From: Lentimicrobiaceae bacterium
GTDB taxonomy: Bacteria > Bacteroidota > Bacteroidia > Bacteroidales > WCHB1-69
Assembly (NCBI GenBank): GCA_009787485.1
Contig: WQWP01000008.1
Span: 1-30,656 of the forward strand
DNA: 30,656 nucleotides
Direction of reading: 5' to 3'
How positions within the stretch are numbered: the first letter of the stretch is position 1; the number at the start of each line of letters is the position of its first letter. The notes under the pieces are model-generated. The model was not told where the DNA came from, did no database searches, and worked only from the letters and a program-made list of their open reading frames with translations. Below, one piece after another: positions 22,401-30,209 of the stretch. A program made the position numbers and the translations under genes.

Positions 22401-23577
22401 CTCTTTCAAAAATTCCTGTAAGATAGGCGATCAACATGCCATAATTAGTAATGGGGATTCCGGCATCCACAGCAGGCTTTAAACGATTGAGTATCTGCTT
22501 CTTGGTAATCATACATCCGCCGCATTGTACGACTAAGGCGTATTTTTCAATATTTTCAACAGGAGATAATCCGGAAATGAAATCAAAATGCAGGTTTTTT
22601 TTTGTGTATTTGGTGAGCCATTTTGGAATCTTCACTCTCCCAATATCTTCGCAAGAGCTGAGGTGGGTGCACGATTCCAAAACGAGCACGGAATCTCCGT
22701 CTTTTAAATTTTCAATTTGCGGAGTTCCTTTTAAATAGTTCTCATAATCCCCTTTAAACCTTGCCAATAAAATACTAAAACTTGTTAACGGAATATGCGC
22801 CGGAACAATCGGCGCAACTGCCTTAAACACCTGACTGTCCGTAATTACCAAGTTCGGCTCTCTCTGTGTTCTCTGTGCCCTCTGCGTCTCTGTGCTGAAA
22901 AAACCTCTTACCCTATCCTCCTTCAAAACAACAGCAATCGCATTTTGATCTAAAATCCCCCGAATCGTCTGCACCTGCGGCAAAATCAACCTCCCCTCCG
23001 GCGCCTCACTATCAACAGGCGTAATCAACAATACCGTATCATCCTCTTTCACAATTCCTTCCAATAACGAATGCGTATGATAAGCCGAAACAGGAATCTT
23101 CTCTTTTATCGCTTCTACTAATAATGAAATCCCCTTCCCTGTTTTAGCACTCACCGAAATTACCGCTTCATTTTCAATAGTAACATTTTCAACATCAATA
23201 ATATCAGATTTATTATTAAGGATGATAAAAGGAGTTTCCAACGCCCGCAGTTTGGCAATTAAATTTTCTTCAATCTCATCGAAATGATAATTGGTAAGCA
23301 CAAGAACTGCCAGATCAATATGTTTCAGTACGTTTTCTGTTTTTTCCACTCGTTTTTTGCCTAACTCGCCAACGTCGTCAAGTCCGGCAGTATCAATGAG
23401 CACTACAGGCCCGATGCCGAAAATTTCCATAGATTTTTTCACGGGATCGGTGGTAGTGCCGGCAACATCGGAAACGATGGCGGTTTCCTGACCGGTAAGC
23501 GCATTAATGAGTGCGCTTTTACCGTTGTTGCGCCGCCCGAAAATACCGATGTGAGGTTGGGAATGGTAGTTTTTCAT
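22384..23577 (-). CDS. hydF: [FeFe]-hydrogenase H-cluster maturation GTPase HydF
   Basis: HydF is the scaffold that holds the di-iron precursor built with HydE and HydG and delivers it to the hydrogenase HydA. The 397 residues contain an N-terminal GTPase domain (P-loop GRRNNGKS at 14-21, SDVAGTTTDP, DTAGLDD, NNKSD), a dimerisation domain, and a C-terminal cluster-binding domain with CTHLSSCEDIG and CGGC. The ATG at 23577 is chosen because it follows the nuclease stop by one base; a longer frame upstream would lie inside that gene and adds no family sequence. Between the dimerisation segments the frame contains STETQRAQRTQRE, encoded by the CTCTGTG-type repeat, in place of the usual variable linker before PNLVITDSQ. 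HydE, HydG and the hydrogenase are not in the window. Confidence 0.93.
   Translation of the reverse strand: MKNYHSQPHIGIFGRRNNGKSALINALTGQETAIVSDVAGTTTDPVKKSMEIFGIGPVVLIDTAGLDDVGELGKKRVEKTENVLKHIDLAVLVLTNYHFDEIEENLIAKLRALETPFIILNNKSDIIDVENVTIENEAVISVSAKTGKGISLLVEAIKEKIPVSAYHTHSLLEGIVKEDDTVLLITPVDSEAPEGRLILPQVQTIRGILDQNAIAVVLKEDRVRGFFSTETQRAQRTQREPNLVITDSQVFKAVAPIVPAHIPLTSFSILLARFKGDYENYLKGTPQIENLKDGDSVLVLESCTHLSSCEDIGRVKIPKWLTKYTKKNLHFDFISGLSPVENIEKYALVVQCGGCMITKKQILNRLKPAVDAGIPITNYGMLIAYLTGIFERATAIF
22861..22907. repeat. CTCTGTG-type repeat inserted in frame in hydF
   Basis: TCTCTGTG units followed by CTGAAAAAA match the sequence at 11534-11577 (reverse orientation) almost base for base. 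Translated in the hydF frame it gives FFSTETQRAQRTQRE, an unlikely native sequence for HydF. Confidence 0.85.
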
Positions 23578-23578
23578 C

Positions 23579-26218
23579 TTATCTATTGCATATTGTTTTA
23601 TAATCGCAAAATTCGCAATTTTTTGTGTCATGAGTTTGAGAAAATGCAATTTTTTCATCTAAAATTGCAGAAAAAAGCAACTTTAAATGATGTTCAAACT
23701 CTTGTAATAATTCAGGAGTCAAAATTTTCTCCTTATCTATTTCAGCATAATGAATATACTGACTGCTTTGTTTGTATAATTCTTGAAACGCAACAATACC
23801 ACATTGAATTTCAGCAGTTTGAACTAACGTAGAATGCGTATTATTTTGATACAGGTATGTATAACTTAACAACTGAAAAAGTTGAGGATGATCGGAAGTG
23901 CTGAAAATGGTATCGAACTTTTCTGCCTTGCATTGCAATTTTGTTGCTTCTACTTTTCCGGTTTTATAATCTAAAATGGTTACCTTATTATCGCGCATTT
24001 CTATCCGATCCGCCTTCCCTGAAAAACATAGTTTGGATTCTCCTACAGATACTTCAGTTATCAAAGAAGTTTCTGTGCCTATAATTTGATAGATAGAAAC
24101 TTTCCATTCTTCTTGAATAACTTTTATGTAGTCTAAAATGCTTTTTTTTACGATTTGATGTGCTAAAAACAGTTTTCCTTGAAAAATATCTTCATGCGCA
24201 AGCTCCGGTTGGTTTTTAAATGCACGGAATAACACTTCATCAATGTTTTTTGCATATTCTGATAAAATAGTAGCAAACTGTGCACTTTTTTGCTGTAATT
24301 GTGTAAAAATCTCCTCCAAAACGGCATGAATTATCGTTCCGATAATCGCACTCTCATTACTTTCATCAAAAAGTTCAGGCGTAGTTATCTTTTCAATATG
24401 TTTCCAATAAAATTGCAATGGACATTGAATGTAAGTATTTAATGAGGTTGGAGAGTATTTAAAACCAGTAAGTTTTTCTATAACAGAAGCCGTTTTGGGT
24501 ATATTAATTTCTGTGTCTTTTTCCGGAAATGAAAATGGAATTTGGTATTGATGATGAGAAATGTGTATATTTTCTTGCAAATGTTGTTTTTTTATTTCAA
24601 ATTCCAATTGTTCCGTAAACCTGCTTCTTTCCGCCAATGCGTTGGTTGAGTCATTGTCATAAATAAGAAAAATGCTTTCAGCGCGTTGCAACAGCCTGAA
24701 AAAATGGTATCCGAAAATGGCATCTTTGCGCTGGTGCGTGGAAAGCCCGAAGTGCCTTTTGATGTCGTACAATAACAGCGAAGGAGTATCTTTTCCTTTT
24801 GGCAAAACACCTTCATTCAGCGATAGAACTATTACATTTTTGAAATCGAGCATACGTGTTTCCAACAGTCCCATAATTTGCAATCCTTTGTGGGCGTTTC
24901 CGGTAAAAGGGATAGTGGCAGTGTTTATTTTTTCTTGAAGAAAATATTCTACTACAGCAAAATCCAGCTCTGTTGCAGTGGCAAAAAACTTTTCTAAAAA
25001 TGCAGAAACTTCCTCAATTAAGGGAGTTATGAGTAGATAAGAGTTTCCGTTTTCCGGGCAGATACTTTGGTTTGCAGGAGATTGAAATTTGCTTTTAATG
25101 AACTGCAAAAACTCAAACCCTTGTGTTTTCAGATCATACACCGGTTTTTGCAGCCGGTTGTTTTGTTTTTCCGTATCAATATATTGTTGTAATTGTTGGG
25201 CGGCGAAGGTGGCGCGAAGCGGGTAGCCCATGGTAATGTTCGCATTTTCAGCATTGTAGGCGTGTACGAAAGGCAAGAGCATCGTTTCATCGGCAAATAC
25301 CAATACCGTATCATTCAAATTGCCTTGTTTCTGCTCAATCGTATTCAATATTTCGATAGCCTGATAGATTTGCGCGGTGCGTTTCGGAGCGCCGATGCAG
25401 GAGATTTGCTTGGAAATGTTTTTGTAATCGTTTGATTTGGGGATTTCCGGGATTCTTAGTTTTTGTCTGATTTCCTCAATGAAAATGCCGTATTTATTGT
25501 CGTAAAAGTGGTCTATATCGAAATAGATTTCAGCGTTTTTGTGGATGTGGAAATAGTGCAGTATTTCTGATTCGGCAGGGGTTACGGCGTTGAAGCCGGC
25601 GAAGATGTAGCGGGTGGAAGTGTTTTTAGTGGTTAGTGGCAAGTGGTTAGTGGTTAGTGTTGGGTGATTGAAAATATTTGCCGCATCTTTATAAATCATC
25701 CCTTCATACCCCAAATTTTCAGCACGTAAAGAGGAGGTAAAATTTAGATATAAATCAGCAAGTTGGTTATAAAAATGCAAGTATTTACGTTGCATCTCGG
25801 TAAGATGTTCTTTCCCGAATGATGTTTCTAATGTTTTTATTTCCGACAAATTTGAGAAAACAGCACCCGCATCCGCCAAATGGAGGTCAATTTCATTCAT
25901 ATCATTCAAAAAAAGTGGCGCCCATGCTAAAAAAGCGGTAAAATCATCACTTTTTTCCGGATTTTTTTTCTTGTAAATTTCAAACAGCCGAACTAACAAT
26001 TCATCGTTATCAATCTTTTTTAAGGAAGACAAACTCTCAATAAATTCATTGACTGACAGTATATTTGGAGCAAAAACGGGTTGCGTAAAATGCAACGCCA
26101 ACCCCCGAAGTAAACTGCGTTTTGCCCGTTTATTAGGAACTACCACTACAGTATTTTCTAGCGGTATTTCGCTGTTTTTAGCAATTTTTTCGGCAAGTTG
26201 TACAAGAAAAGAAGGCAT
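23579..26218 (-). CDS. AddB-like PD-(D/E)XK nuclease/helicase-like protein
   Basis: The 879-residue protein resembles the AddB subunit of AddAB recombination nucleases, which process double-strand breaks. The N-terminal part (ENTVVVVPNKRAKRSLLRGL, ILSVNEFIESL) is the inactivated helicase-like region; no intact Walker A is seen. The C-terminal nuclease domain shows an iron-sulphur staple with Cys599 (YIQCPLQFYW) and Cys868, 871 and 877 (NCEFCDYKTIC), a helix with His631 (GTIIHAVLEE), and the catalytic DYKTG with Asp750 and Lys752. Residues 185-200 (HPTLTTNHLPLTTKNT) come from a GGTTAGT-type DNA repeat. It starts 2 nt after gpmI ends and stops one base before hydF, so the three genes form one operon. 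No AddA partner is present in this window. Confidence 0.85.
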   Translation of the reverse strand: MPSFLVQLAEKIAKNSEIPLENTVVVVPNKRAKRSLLRGLALHFTQPVFAPNILSVNEFIESLSSLKKIDNDELLVRLFEIYKKKNPEKSDDFTAFLAWAPLFLNDMNEIDLHLADAGAVFSNLSEIKTLETSFGKEHLTEMQRKYLHFYNQLADLYLNFTSSLRAENLGYEGMIYKDAANIFNHPTLTTNHLPLTTKNTSTRYIFAGFNAVTPAESEILHYFHIHKNAEIYFDIDHFYDNKYGIFIEEIRQKLRIPEIPKSNDYKNISKQISCIGAPKRTAQIYQAIEILNTIEQKQGNLNDTVLVFADETMLLPFVHAYNAENANITMGYPLRATFAAQQLQQYIDTEKQNNRLQKPVYDLKTQGFEFLQFIKSKFQSPANQSICPENGNSYLLITPLIEEVSAFLEKFFATATELDFAVVEYFLQEKINTATIPFTGNAHKGLQIMGLLETRMLDFKNVIVLSLNEGVLPKGKDTPSLLLYDIKRHFGLSTHQRKDAIFGYHFFRLLQRAESIFLIYDNDSTNALAERSRFTEQLEFEIKKQHLQENIHISHHQYQIPFSFPEKDTEINIPKTASVIEKLTGFKYSPTSLNTYIQCPLQFYWKHIEKITTPELFDESNESAIIGTIIHAVLEEIFTQLQQKSAQFATILSEYAKNIDEVLFRAFKNQPELAHEDIFQGKLFLAHQIVKKSILDYIKVIQEEWKVSIYQIIGTETSLITEVSVGESKLCFSGKADRIEMRDNKVTILDYKTGKVEATKLQCKAEKFDTIFSTSDHPQLFQLLSYTYLYQNNTHSTLVQTAEIQCGIVAFQELYKQSSQYIHYAEIDKEKILTPELLQEFEHHLKLLFSAILDEKIAFSQTHDTKNCEFCDYKTICNR
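25626..25659. repeat. TTAGTGG-type tandem repeat inside the AddB-like gene
   Basis: TTAGTGGTTAGTGG, then CAAG, then TGGTTAGTGGTTAGTG lie in the coding sequence and encode a Thr/Leu/Asn/His-rich insert (residues about 187-198) in the minus-strand frame. Low complexity and lack of match to surroundings suggest insertion. Confidence 0.75.
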
Positions 26219-26220
26219 AA

Positions 26221-27747
26221 CTATTCTATTAAATTTTGTCCCGTCATTTCTTTGGGTTGCTCCAATCCCATAATATGTAAAATGCTGGGAGCTACATCGG
26301 CTAATCTTCCATCTTTCACATGAGCGTTAGCATTTTCGGAAATATAAATAAACGGAACCGGATTCAGGGAATGCGCCGTATTCGGACTTCCATCGTCATT
26401 CAGCGCATAATCGGCGTTTCCGTGGTCAGCGATGATAATGGTTTCGTAACCATTGGCTTTGGCTGTTTCAACCGTATCATGCAGGCAGGCATCAACGGCC
26501 TTGACCGCTTTTTCAATTGCTTCGTAAACACCGGTATGTCCTACCATATCGCCGTTGGCAAAGTTCACAACAATAAAATCGAACCGCTGTGTTTGAATGG
26601 TTTTCACTAATTGGTCTTTCACCTCAAAAGCCGACATTTCGGGTTTCAAATCGTAGGTTGCCACTTTGGGAGAATCAACCAAAATCCGCTCTTCACCATT
26701 GAAAGGTGCCTCGCGTCCGCCGTTGAAAAAGAACGTAACATGTGCGTATTTTTCCGTTTCGGCAATGTGCAGTTGGCGCAAGCCCAAGGTAGCCAGGTAT
26801 TCGCCCAGGGTGTTGTTTACATTGTCTTTATCAAATAATATATGTACATGCTGGAAAGTCGGGTCGTACGGCGTCATGGTATAATATTGCAGGTTGGGAA
26901 TGGTTTGCATTCCCATTTCCGGCATATCTTTTTGCGACAGCACGATGGTTAGTTCCTTCGCACGGTCGTTCCGAAAATTGAAGAAAATGATCACATCGCC
27001 TTCTTCAATTACGGCAACCGGATTTCCTGCTTTTGTGCAAACGATAGGCTCTATAAACTCATCTGTTACACCGTTTTGGTACGATTGCTCCACCGTGGCA
27101 ACCGGATTTTCGGCAGGCGTTCCGATACCATTAACCAATAAATCGTAGGCTACTTTCACTCGCTCCCAGCGCTTATCACGATCCATGGCATAATACCTTC
27201 CGATTACAGAAGCAATTTGTCCGGTCGATTGTTTCAAATGCTCTTCCAACTCACGAATGAAACCGGCGCCGCTTTTCGGGTCAGTGTCTCGTCCATCCAT
27301 GAAACAGTGTATAAAGGTTTTATCAATTCCATAGAGTTTGCTTATGTTGGTCAATTTGAACAAATGTTCTATCGAACTGTGTACTCCGCCGTTGGAAACC
27401 AATCCCATGATATGGATTTTTTTATCATGGGCCTTCGCATACGAATAAGCGTTGATTATTTCCGGATTTTCGAGGATGGAATTATCGCGCACCGCCATAT
27501 TTATTTTTACCAAATCCTGATAAACTACACGACCGGCTCCGATATTCAAATGTCCTACTTCGGAATTGCCCATTTGCCCGTTGGGCAAACCCACGTCTTC
27601 GCCCGAAGCCTGTAATTGCGAATGAGGGTAAGTATTTAGTAGATAGTTCCAATAAGGAGGTTTAGTTTGGTAGATTACATCTCTTTTAGTTTGGTCTCCG
27701 AGTCCCCAACCATCGAGGATAATCAACAATGTTTTTTGCTTTGTCAT
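26221..27747 (-). CDS. gpmI: 2,3-bisphosphoglycerate-independent phosphoglycerate mutase
   Basis: GpmI interconverts 3- and 2-phosphoglycerate in glycolysis and gluconeogenesis, using two manganese ions and a phosphoserine intermediate. The 508 residues are of normal length. The N-terminal metal site LLIILDGWGLGD, catalytic Ser62 in QMGNSEVGHLNIG, HCFMDGRDTDP, NFRNDRAKEL, FANGDMVGHTG and IIADHGNADYAL cover both the phosphatase and transferase domains, and all expected metal ligands are visible. It has its own -7 promoter about 25 nt upstream and is first in the gpmI-addB-like-hydF operon. Confidence 0.97.
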   Translation of the reverse strand: MTKQKTLLIILDGWGLGDQTKRDVIYQTKPPYWNYLLNTYPHSQLQASGEDVGLPNGQMGNSEVGHLNIGAGRVVYQDLVKINMAVRDNSILENPEIINAYSYAKAHDKKIHIMGLVSNGGVHSSIEHLFKLTNISKLYGIDKTFIHCFMDGRDTDPKSGAGFIRELEEHLKQSTGQIASVIGRYYAMDRDKRWERVKVAYDLLVNGIGTPAENPVATVEQSYQNGVTDEFIEPIVCTKAGNPVAVIEEGDVIIFFNFRNDRAKELTIVLSQKDMPEMGMQTIPNLQYYTMTPYDPTFQHVHILFDKDNVNNTLGEYLATLGLRQLHIAETEKYAHVTFFFNGGREAPFNGEERILVDSPKVATYDLKPEMSAFEVKDQLVKTIQTQRFDFIVVNFANGDMVGHTGVYEAIEKAVKAVDACLHDTVETAKANGYETIIIADHGNADYALNDDGSPNTAHSLNPVPFIYISENANAHVKDGRLADVAPSILHIMGLEQPKEMTGQNLIE

Positions 27748-27771
27748 GAATAGTTATCTTTTTGTTGAGGG

Positions 27772-27779
27772 CAAAAATA
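27772..27779 (-). promoter_or_regulatory. -7 promoter element of gpmI
   Basis: TATTTTTG on the minus strand lies 24 nt before the ATG at 27747. The -33 element is not clear because the upstream gene ends only 9 nt beyond. Confidence 0.6.
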
Positions 27780-27787
27780 CACAAAAA

Positions 27788-28141
27788 TTACGCACTAATT
27801 ACCGCTTCACCACCTTTTTTAGTTACTTCATAATAACCATTAGAAGAATATTTATGTTCTAAAAAAAAGGCGTAAGAATGATTTGCATCTACTTTTGTTT
27901 CAATAATACCATCGCCCCAGTTAACTGTAAAAGTCTTATCTTTTGTAGCTCGCATTTGTATTGATTTTCTAGAAGTTTCTGCATACCAATTAAATACTAT
28001 TTTGTCTTTTGCTGAGAGTTCTATCATTGTTAATGCAAATATGATGATTAACGTGAGGGTGGTTTTTAAAGAGTTGGGTTTCTTTTTGGTAATATTTGAT
28101 GTTAATAGTGATATAGCTTTTTCATAACGTTGATAATTCAT
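27788..28141 (-). CDS. Small secreted or membrane protein with a WGDG motif
   Basis: The 117-residue frame from the ATG at 28141 has a positively charged N-terminus, one hydrophobic helix (TTLTLIIIFALTMIELSA, about residues 26-43), and then a beta-rich segment with FTVNWGDGIIETKVD and a closing GGEAVISA. The WGDG motif followed by HSYxF occurs in PKD-like beta-sandwich modules of Bacteroidota surface proteins, so this may be one such module behind a membrane anchor. An earlier ATG at 28198 would overlap the preceding gene by 37 bp and adds a segment with no family look, so the later start is preferred. It closes an AT-rich run of minus-strand genes. No specific function is recognised. Confidence 0.5.
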   Translation of the reverse strand: MNYQRYEKAISLLTSNITKKKPNSLKTTLTLIIIFALTMIELSAKDKIVFNWYAETSRKSIQMRATKDKTFTVNWGDGIIETKVDANHSYAFFLEHKYSSNGYYEVTKKGGEAVISA

Positions 28142-28161
28142 TCGGCGAAATCCTTTTGATG

Positions 28162-28941
28162 TTATTTCCTTCGGCGTATTGCAACACTCCACCCCCATGG
28201 CGCAGTTATATTTGCTCTCAACTCAATGTATTCTCGCACAAAATATCCTAATTCTTCAGCAAAAGAAGCGCTAGGTAAACCTCTAATATTTTTTACTTGG
28301 TCATTATAGCTGATTTCTAAAATTTGATAAGGAGATTCTTTATCAACCTCCATATCTTCTTCCGGACAATTACTGAGGTCGCAACTGGACAATATTTTTA
28401 TCAAATGTTCATATTCTACCTTAGATGGAGGCGCAGTGTACATTGCACCTTCATTAAAAGATTGATCTTGAATGACTACTCGTGAATTTTTCGCCGAATC
28501 AATATACAAAATGAATCTTAATCTATCTTTAGGATTATCGAAATTATAGAACGAGGTTTCGTAATAGATGCTCACAAACTTATAGGTGAGCATACTATTT
28601 GTAAAAACATATTGGTGTTGCTCGTTAGCTTCACTCAACTTAAAATAATCTGTTTTTTCGGGAGCTAAAATAAGGGTGTCGTTTGTAAAGCGCACAATAT
28701 TATATTTCTGTTTAAACTCCACTCCATATTGTGTTTCTGAAAGAATGATATAATTGTTTTTCACATATTTGATTACCTTAAATTCTTGAAATTCCATTCC
28801 TTTTTGCAGGGAAGCAGTTTTCTTTGAAATATTCAAATGCTCTTTATTTTCTCCTACCCAGGTTATCTTATTTATTTTAGGTTGTGAATAGGTGAGAAAA
28901 GGAAAAAGGATTAAGGAAGAAAGGAGCAAAATGCGGTTCAT
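28162..28941 (-). CDS. Secreted protein of unknown function (259 aa)
   Basis: The frame begins with a clear signal peptide (NRILLLSSLILFPFLTYSQ), so the product is exported, probably to the periplasm or surface. The rest is a mixed beta-rich sequence with no motif I can assign; it contains two Cys close together (SSCDLSNCPEED) and a repeated Tyr/Phe-rich core. It starts 10 nt after the small membrane protein gene ends and shares the same low GC content as its neighbours. Placed two genes behind an RHS-derived fragment, it may be an immunity or accessory protein of a polymorphic toxin locus, but this is by position only. The last residues APWGWSVAIRRRK look unlike the rest and may reflect a shifted 3' end. 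Confidence 0.6.
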   Translation of the reverse strand: MNRILLLSSLILFPFLTYSQPKINKITWVGENKEHLNISKKTASLQKGMEFQEFKVIKYVKNNYIILSETQYGVEFKQKYNIVRFTNDTLILAPEKTDYFKLSEANEQHQYVFTNSMLTYKFVSIYYETSFYNFDNPKDRLRFILYIDSAKNSRVVIQDQSFNEGAMYTAPPSKVEYEHLIKILSSCDLSNCPEEDMEVDKESPYQILEISYNDQVKNIRGLPSASFAEELGYFVREYIELRANITAPWGWSVAIRRRK

Positions 28942-28951
28942 TTTATTTATT

Positions 28952-29425
28952 TTAGTTATTGTTTTTTTGTTTCAAATTTATTGGCCAAAAAAACACCATT
29001 TTTTCTCGTCTAATGTTAGAGTTCATTTTATAAATGGGCTCTAAATCAATAAAGTTACTCACATCAATACGACTTCTGTCTTTGAGTGTTATTTCTGTAA
29101 ATCCAATGCAGAATCTATTAGGCAGCGCTTTTGTACATACATCTATATCTTCTAAATGAAAATGCCTTTGTGTAATATTGATATATGTTATATTGCCATT
29201 CGCGTCAATTTCAATAATGGTATCTTTATCATATAAATAATCATTAATAGTATTAAACAAAAACCCCCCAAAAAGTGATATTGGCACTAAAAAAAATAAA
29301 TCTTTAACTTGAGGGCCATTATTAAATACCATGTATAAGTATGTTATTAGAAAAACAATTATAGGAATAAAGCTGAACGTAAAGTAACTAATAAACCAGA
29401 ATTTGCTAATTTTTAATATTTTCAT
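28952..29425 (-). CDS. Two-helix membrane protein of unknown function (157 aa)
   Basis: The protein begins with two membrane helices (about residues 11-34, including FSFIPIIVFLITYLYMVF, and 42-60, LFFLVPISLFGGFLFN), followed by a soluble, beta-rich domain with IIEIDANGNITYIN and TEITLKDRSRIDVSN, which has the look of a small PH-like membrane-attached domain. No enzyme motif is visible. It lies 10 nt downstream of the RHS-derived gene and 10 nt upstream of the secreted protein gene, so the three are probably one transcript. Membrane proteins in this position are often immunity proteins against a membrane-active toxin, which would fit the hydrophobic segment in the RHS-derived protein; this is inference. 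Confidence 0.6.
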   Translation of the reverse strand: MKILKISKFWFISYFTFSFIPIIVFLITYLYMVFNNGPQVKDLFFLVPISLFGGFLFNTINDYLYDKDTIIEIDANGNITYINITQRHFHLEDIDVCTKALPNRFCIGFTEITLKDRSRIDVSNFIDLEPIYKMNSNIRREKMVFFWPINLKQKNNN

Positions 29426-29435
29426 AGCTGTTGTT

Positions 29436-29951
29436 TTAATCAGGATACAGATCTAACCAAAATTCATTACTTTGCAAATATTTCTCAAATTCTGTCAGCC
29501 AATTTGTAAACCATAGTGCTCCTCTTTCGAAATTGTCAGCCGTAAAAGATATAAAACCTCCATAAAAAGGGATAAAACTTACTGCTGACTTTGCAAATTT
29601 ATAACTGTGTTCAAGAGAAGGTTTATTCACTAAATCTGCCCAAGAATTATAAGCTGATGCTGCATTATTAGGAATTGAAACAAATGGCACATATTTGCTT
29701 CCTGGCTTTGAAGACTCTTTCCACCAATCCAACACAGTAGTTCCGTAGCCAAAATATTTTAATACATTATCATTAACCGGTATTTTTGGAATATTAAGGT
29801 TCCCCATATCCTTGAGGTTATCAATTCCTCTGGATATAGACGGTGAGCAAACCGTGGTGTTATAGGTATAGTCGGTTACCACGTCGTTGCCGAATTCGCA
29901 ACGGGTGGGGAGGTTATATATATTAAAAAAGGAATGGTGCTCCAAATTCAT
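29436..29951 (-). CDS. RHS-derived orphan fragment with unknown C-terminal domain
   Basis: Residues 9-32 (FNIYNLPTRCEFGNDVVTDY and TYN) match a YD-type repeat of RHS proteins (consensus YNLPTxxxFGNGxxxxYTYD). The sequence then departs into an unrelated domain, SPSISRGIDNLKDMGNLNIP onwards, ending WLTEFEKYLQSNEFWLDLYP. This part has a hydrophobic stretch FAKSAVSFIPFYGGFISFT near residues 120-138. RHS proteins carry variable toxin domains behind the repeat region, so this could be a displaced toxin tip left after loss of the main RHS body, or a variable tip cassette waiting for recombination. The conserved pre-toxin core and PxxxxDPxG motif are missing. No catalytic residues are recognised. Two likely partner genes follow at 10-nt gaps. 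Confidence 0.55.
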   Translation of the reverse strand: MNLEHHSFFNIYNLPTRCEFGNDVVTDYTYNTTVCSPSISRGIDNLKDMGNLNIPKIPVNDNVLKYFGYGTTVLDWWKESSKPGSKYVPFVSIPNNAASAYNSWADLVNKPSLEHSYKFAKSAVSFIPFYGGFISFTADNFERGALWFTNWLTEFEKYLQSNEFWLDLYPD

Positions 29952-30086
29952 ATTATCTTATTCGGATAAGAGAGTGTAAAAGTATATTTTTTTGAATGAT
30001 TTCAAAAAAATTATGAGTACATTTTAAAACTGCGGGATTTTTGGGGATACTTACACTGTTACTACTTTTACTTTTTCTTACTACTC

Positions 30087-30209
30087 TTTTATTGCTACTT
30101 TTTTTTTATTGCTACAATTATTTATTAATTGATATGCAGTATATTATATTCTTAAAACAAGGTTTTTCCTTAAATTTTTATTGCTACTTTTTTTTTATTG
30201 CTACAATTA
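30087..30209. repeat. Perfect 34-bp direct repeat (30087-30120 and 30176-30209)
   Basis: Each copy reads TTTTATTGCTAC, nine T, then ATTGCTACAATTA, with 55 bp between them. The second copy includes the stop codon of the AlbA_2-like gene. Each copy itself holds two TATTGCTAC units. The gene-free stretch 29952-30206 is otherwise AT-rich, with TACTAC-type simple sequence at 30060-30086 and TTTGGGGATAC at 30040-30050, which also occurs in the 147-bp element at 13829-13975. Confidence 0.85.

Noticed and set aside
23578..23658. Upstream extension of hydF to an ATG at 23658
   Set aside because: It lies inside the 3' end of the AddB-like nuclease and encodes no HydF-like sequence. The ATG at 23577, one base after the nuclease stop, gives the expected N-terminus.
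28142..28198. Earlier start for the WGDG protein at 28198
   Set aside because: It would overlap the secreted protein gene by 37 bp and adds residues without any membrane or domain character.
30087..30209. CRISPR array
   Set aside because: Only two copies of the repeat, low-complexity content, no further units and no cas gene.
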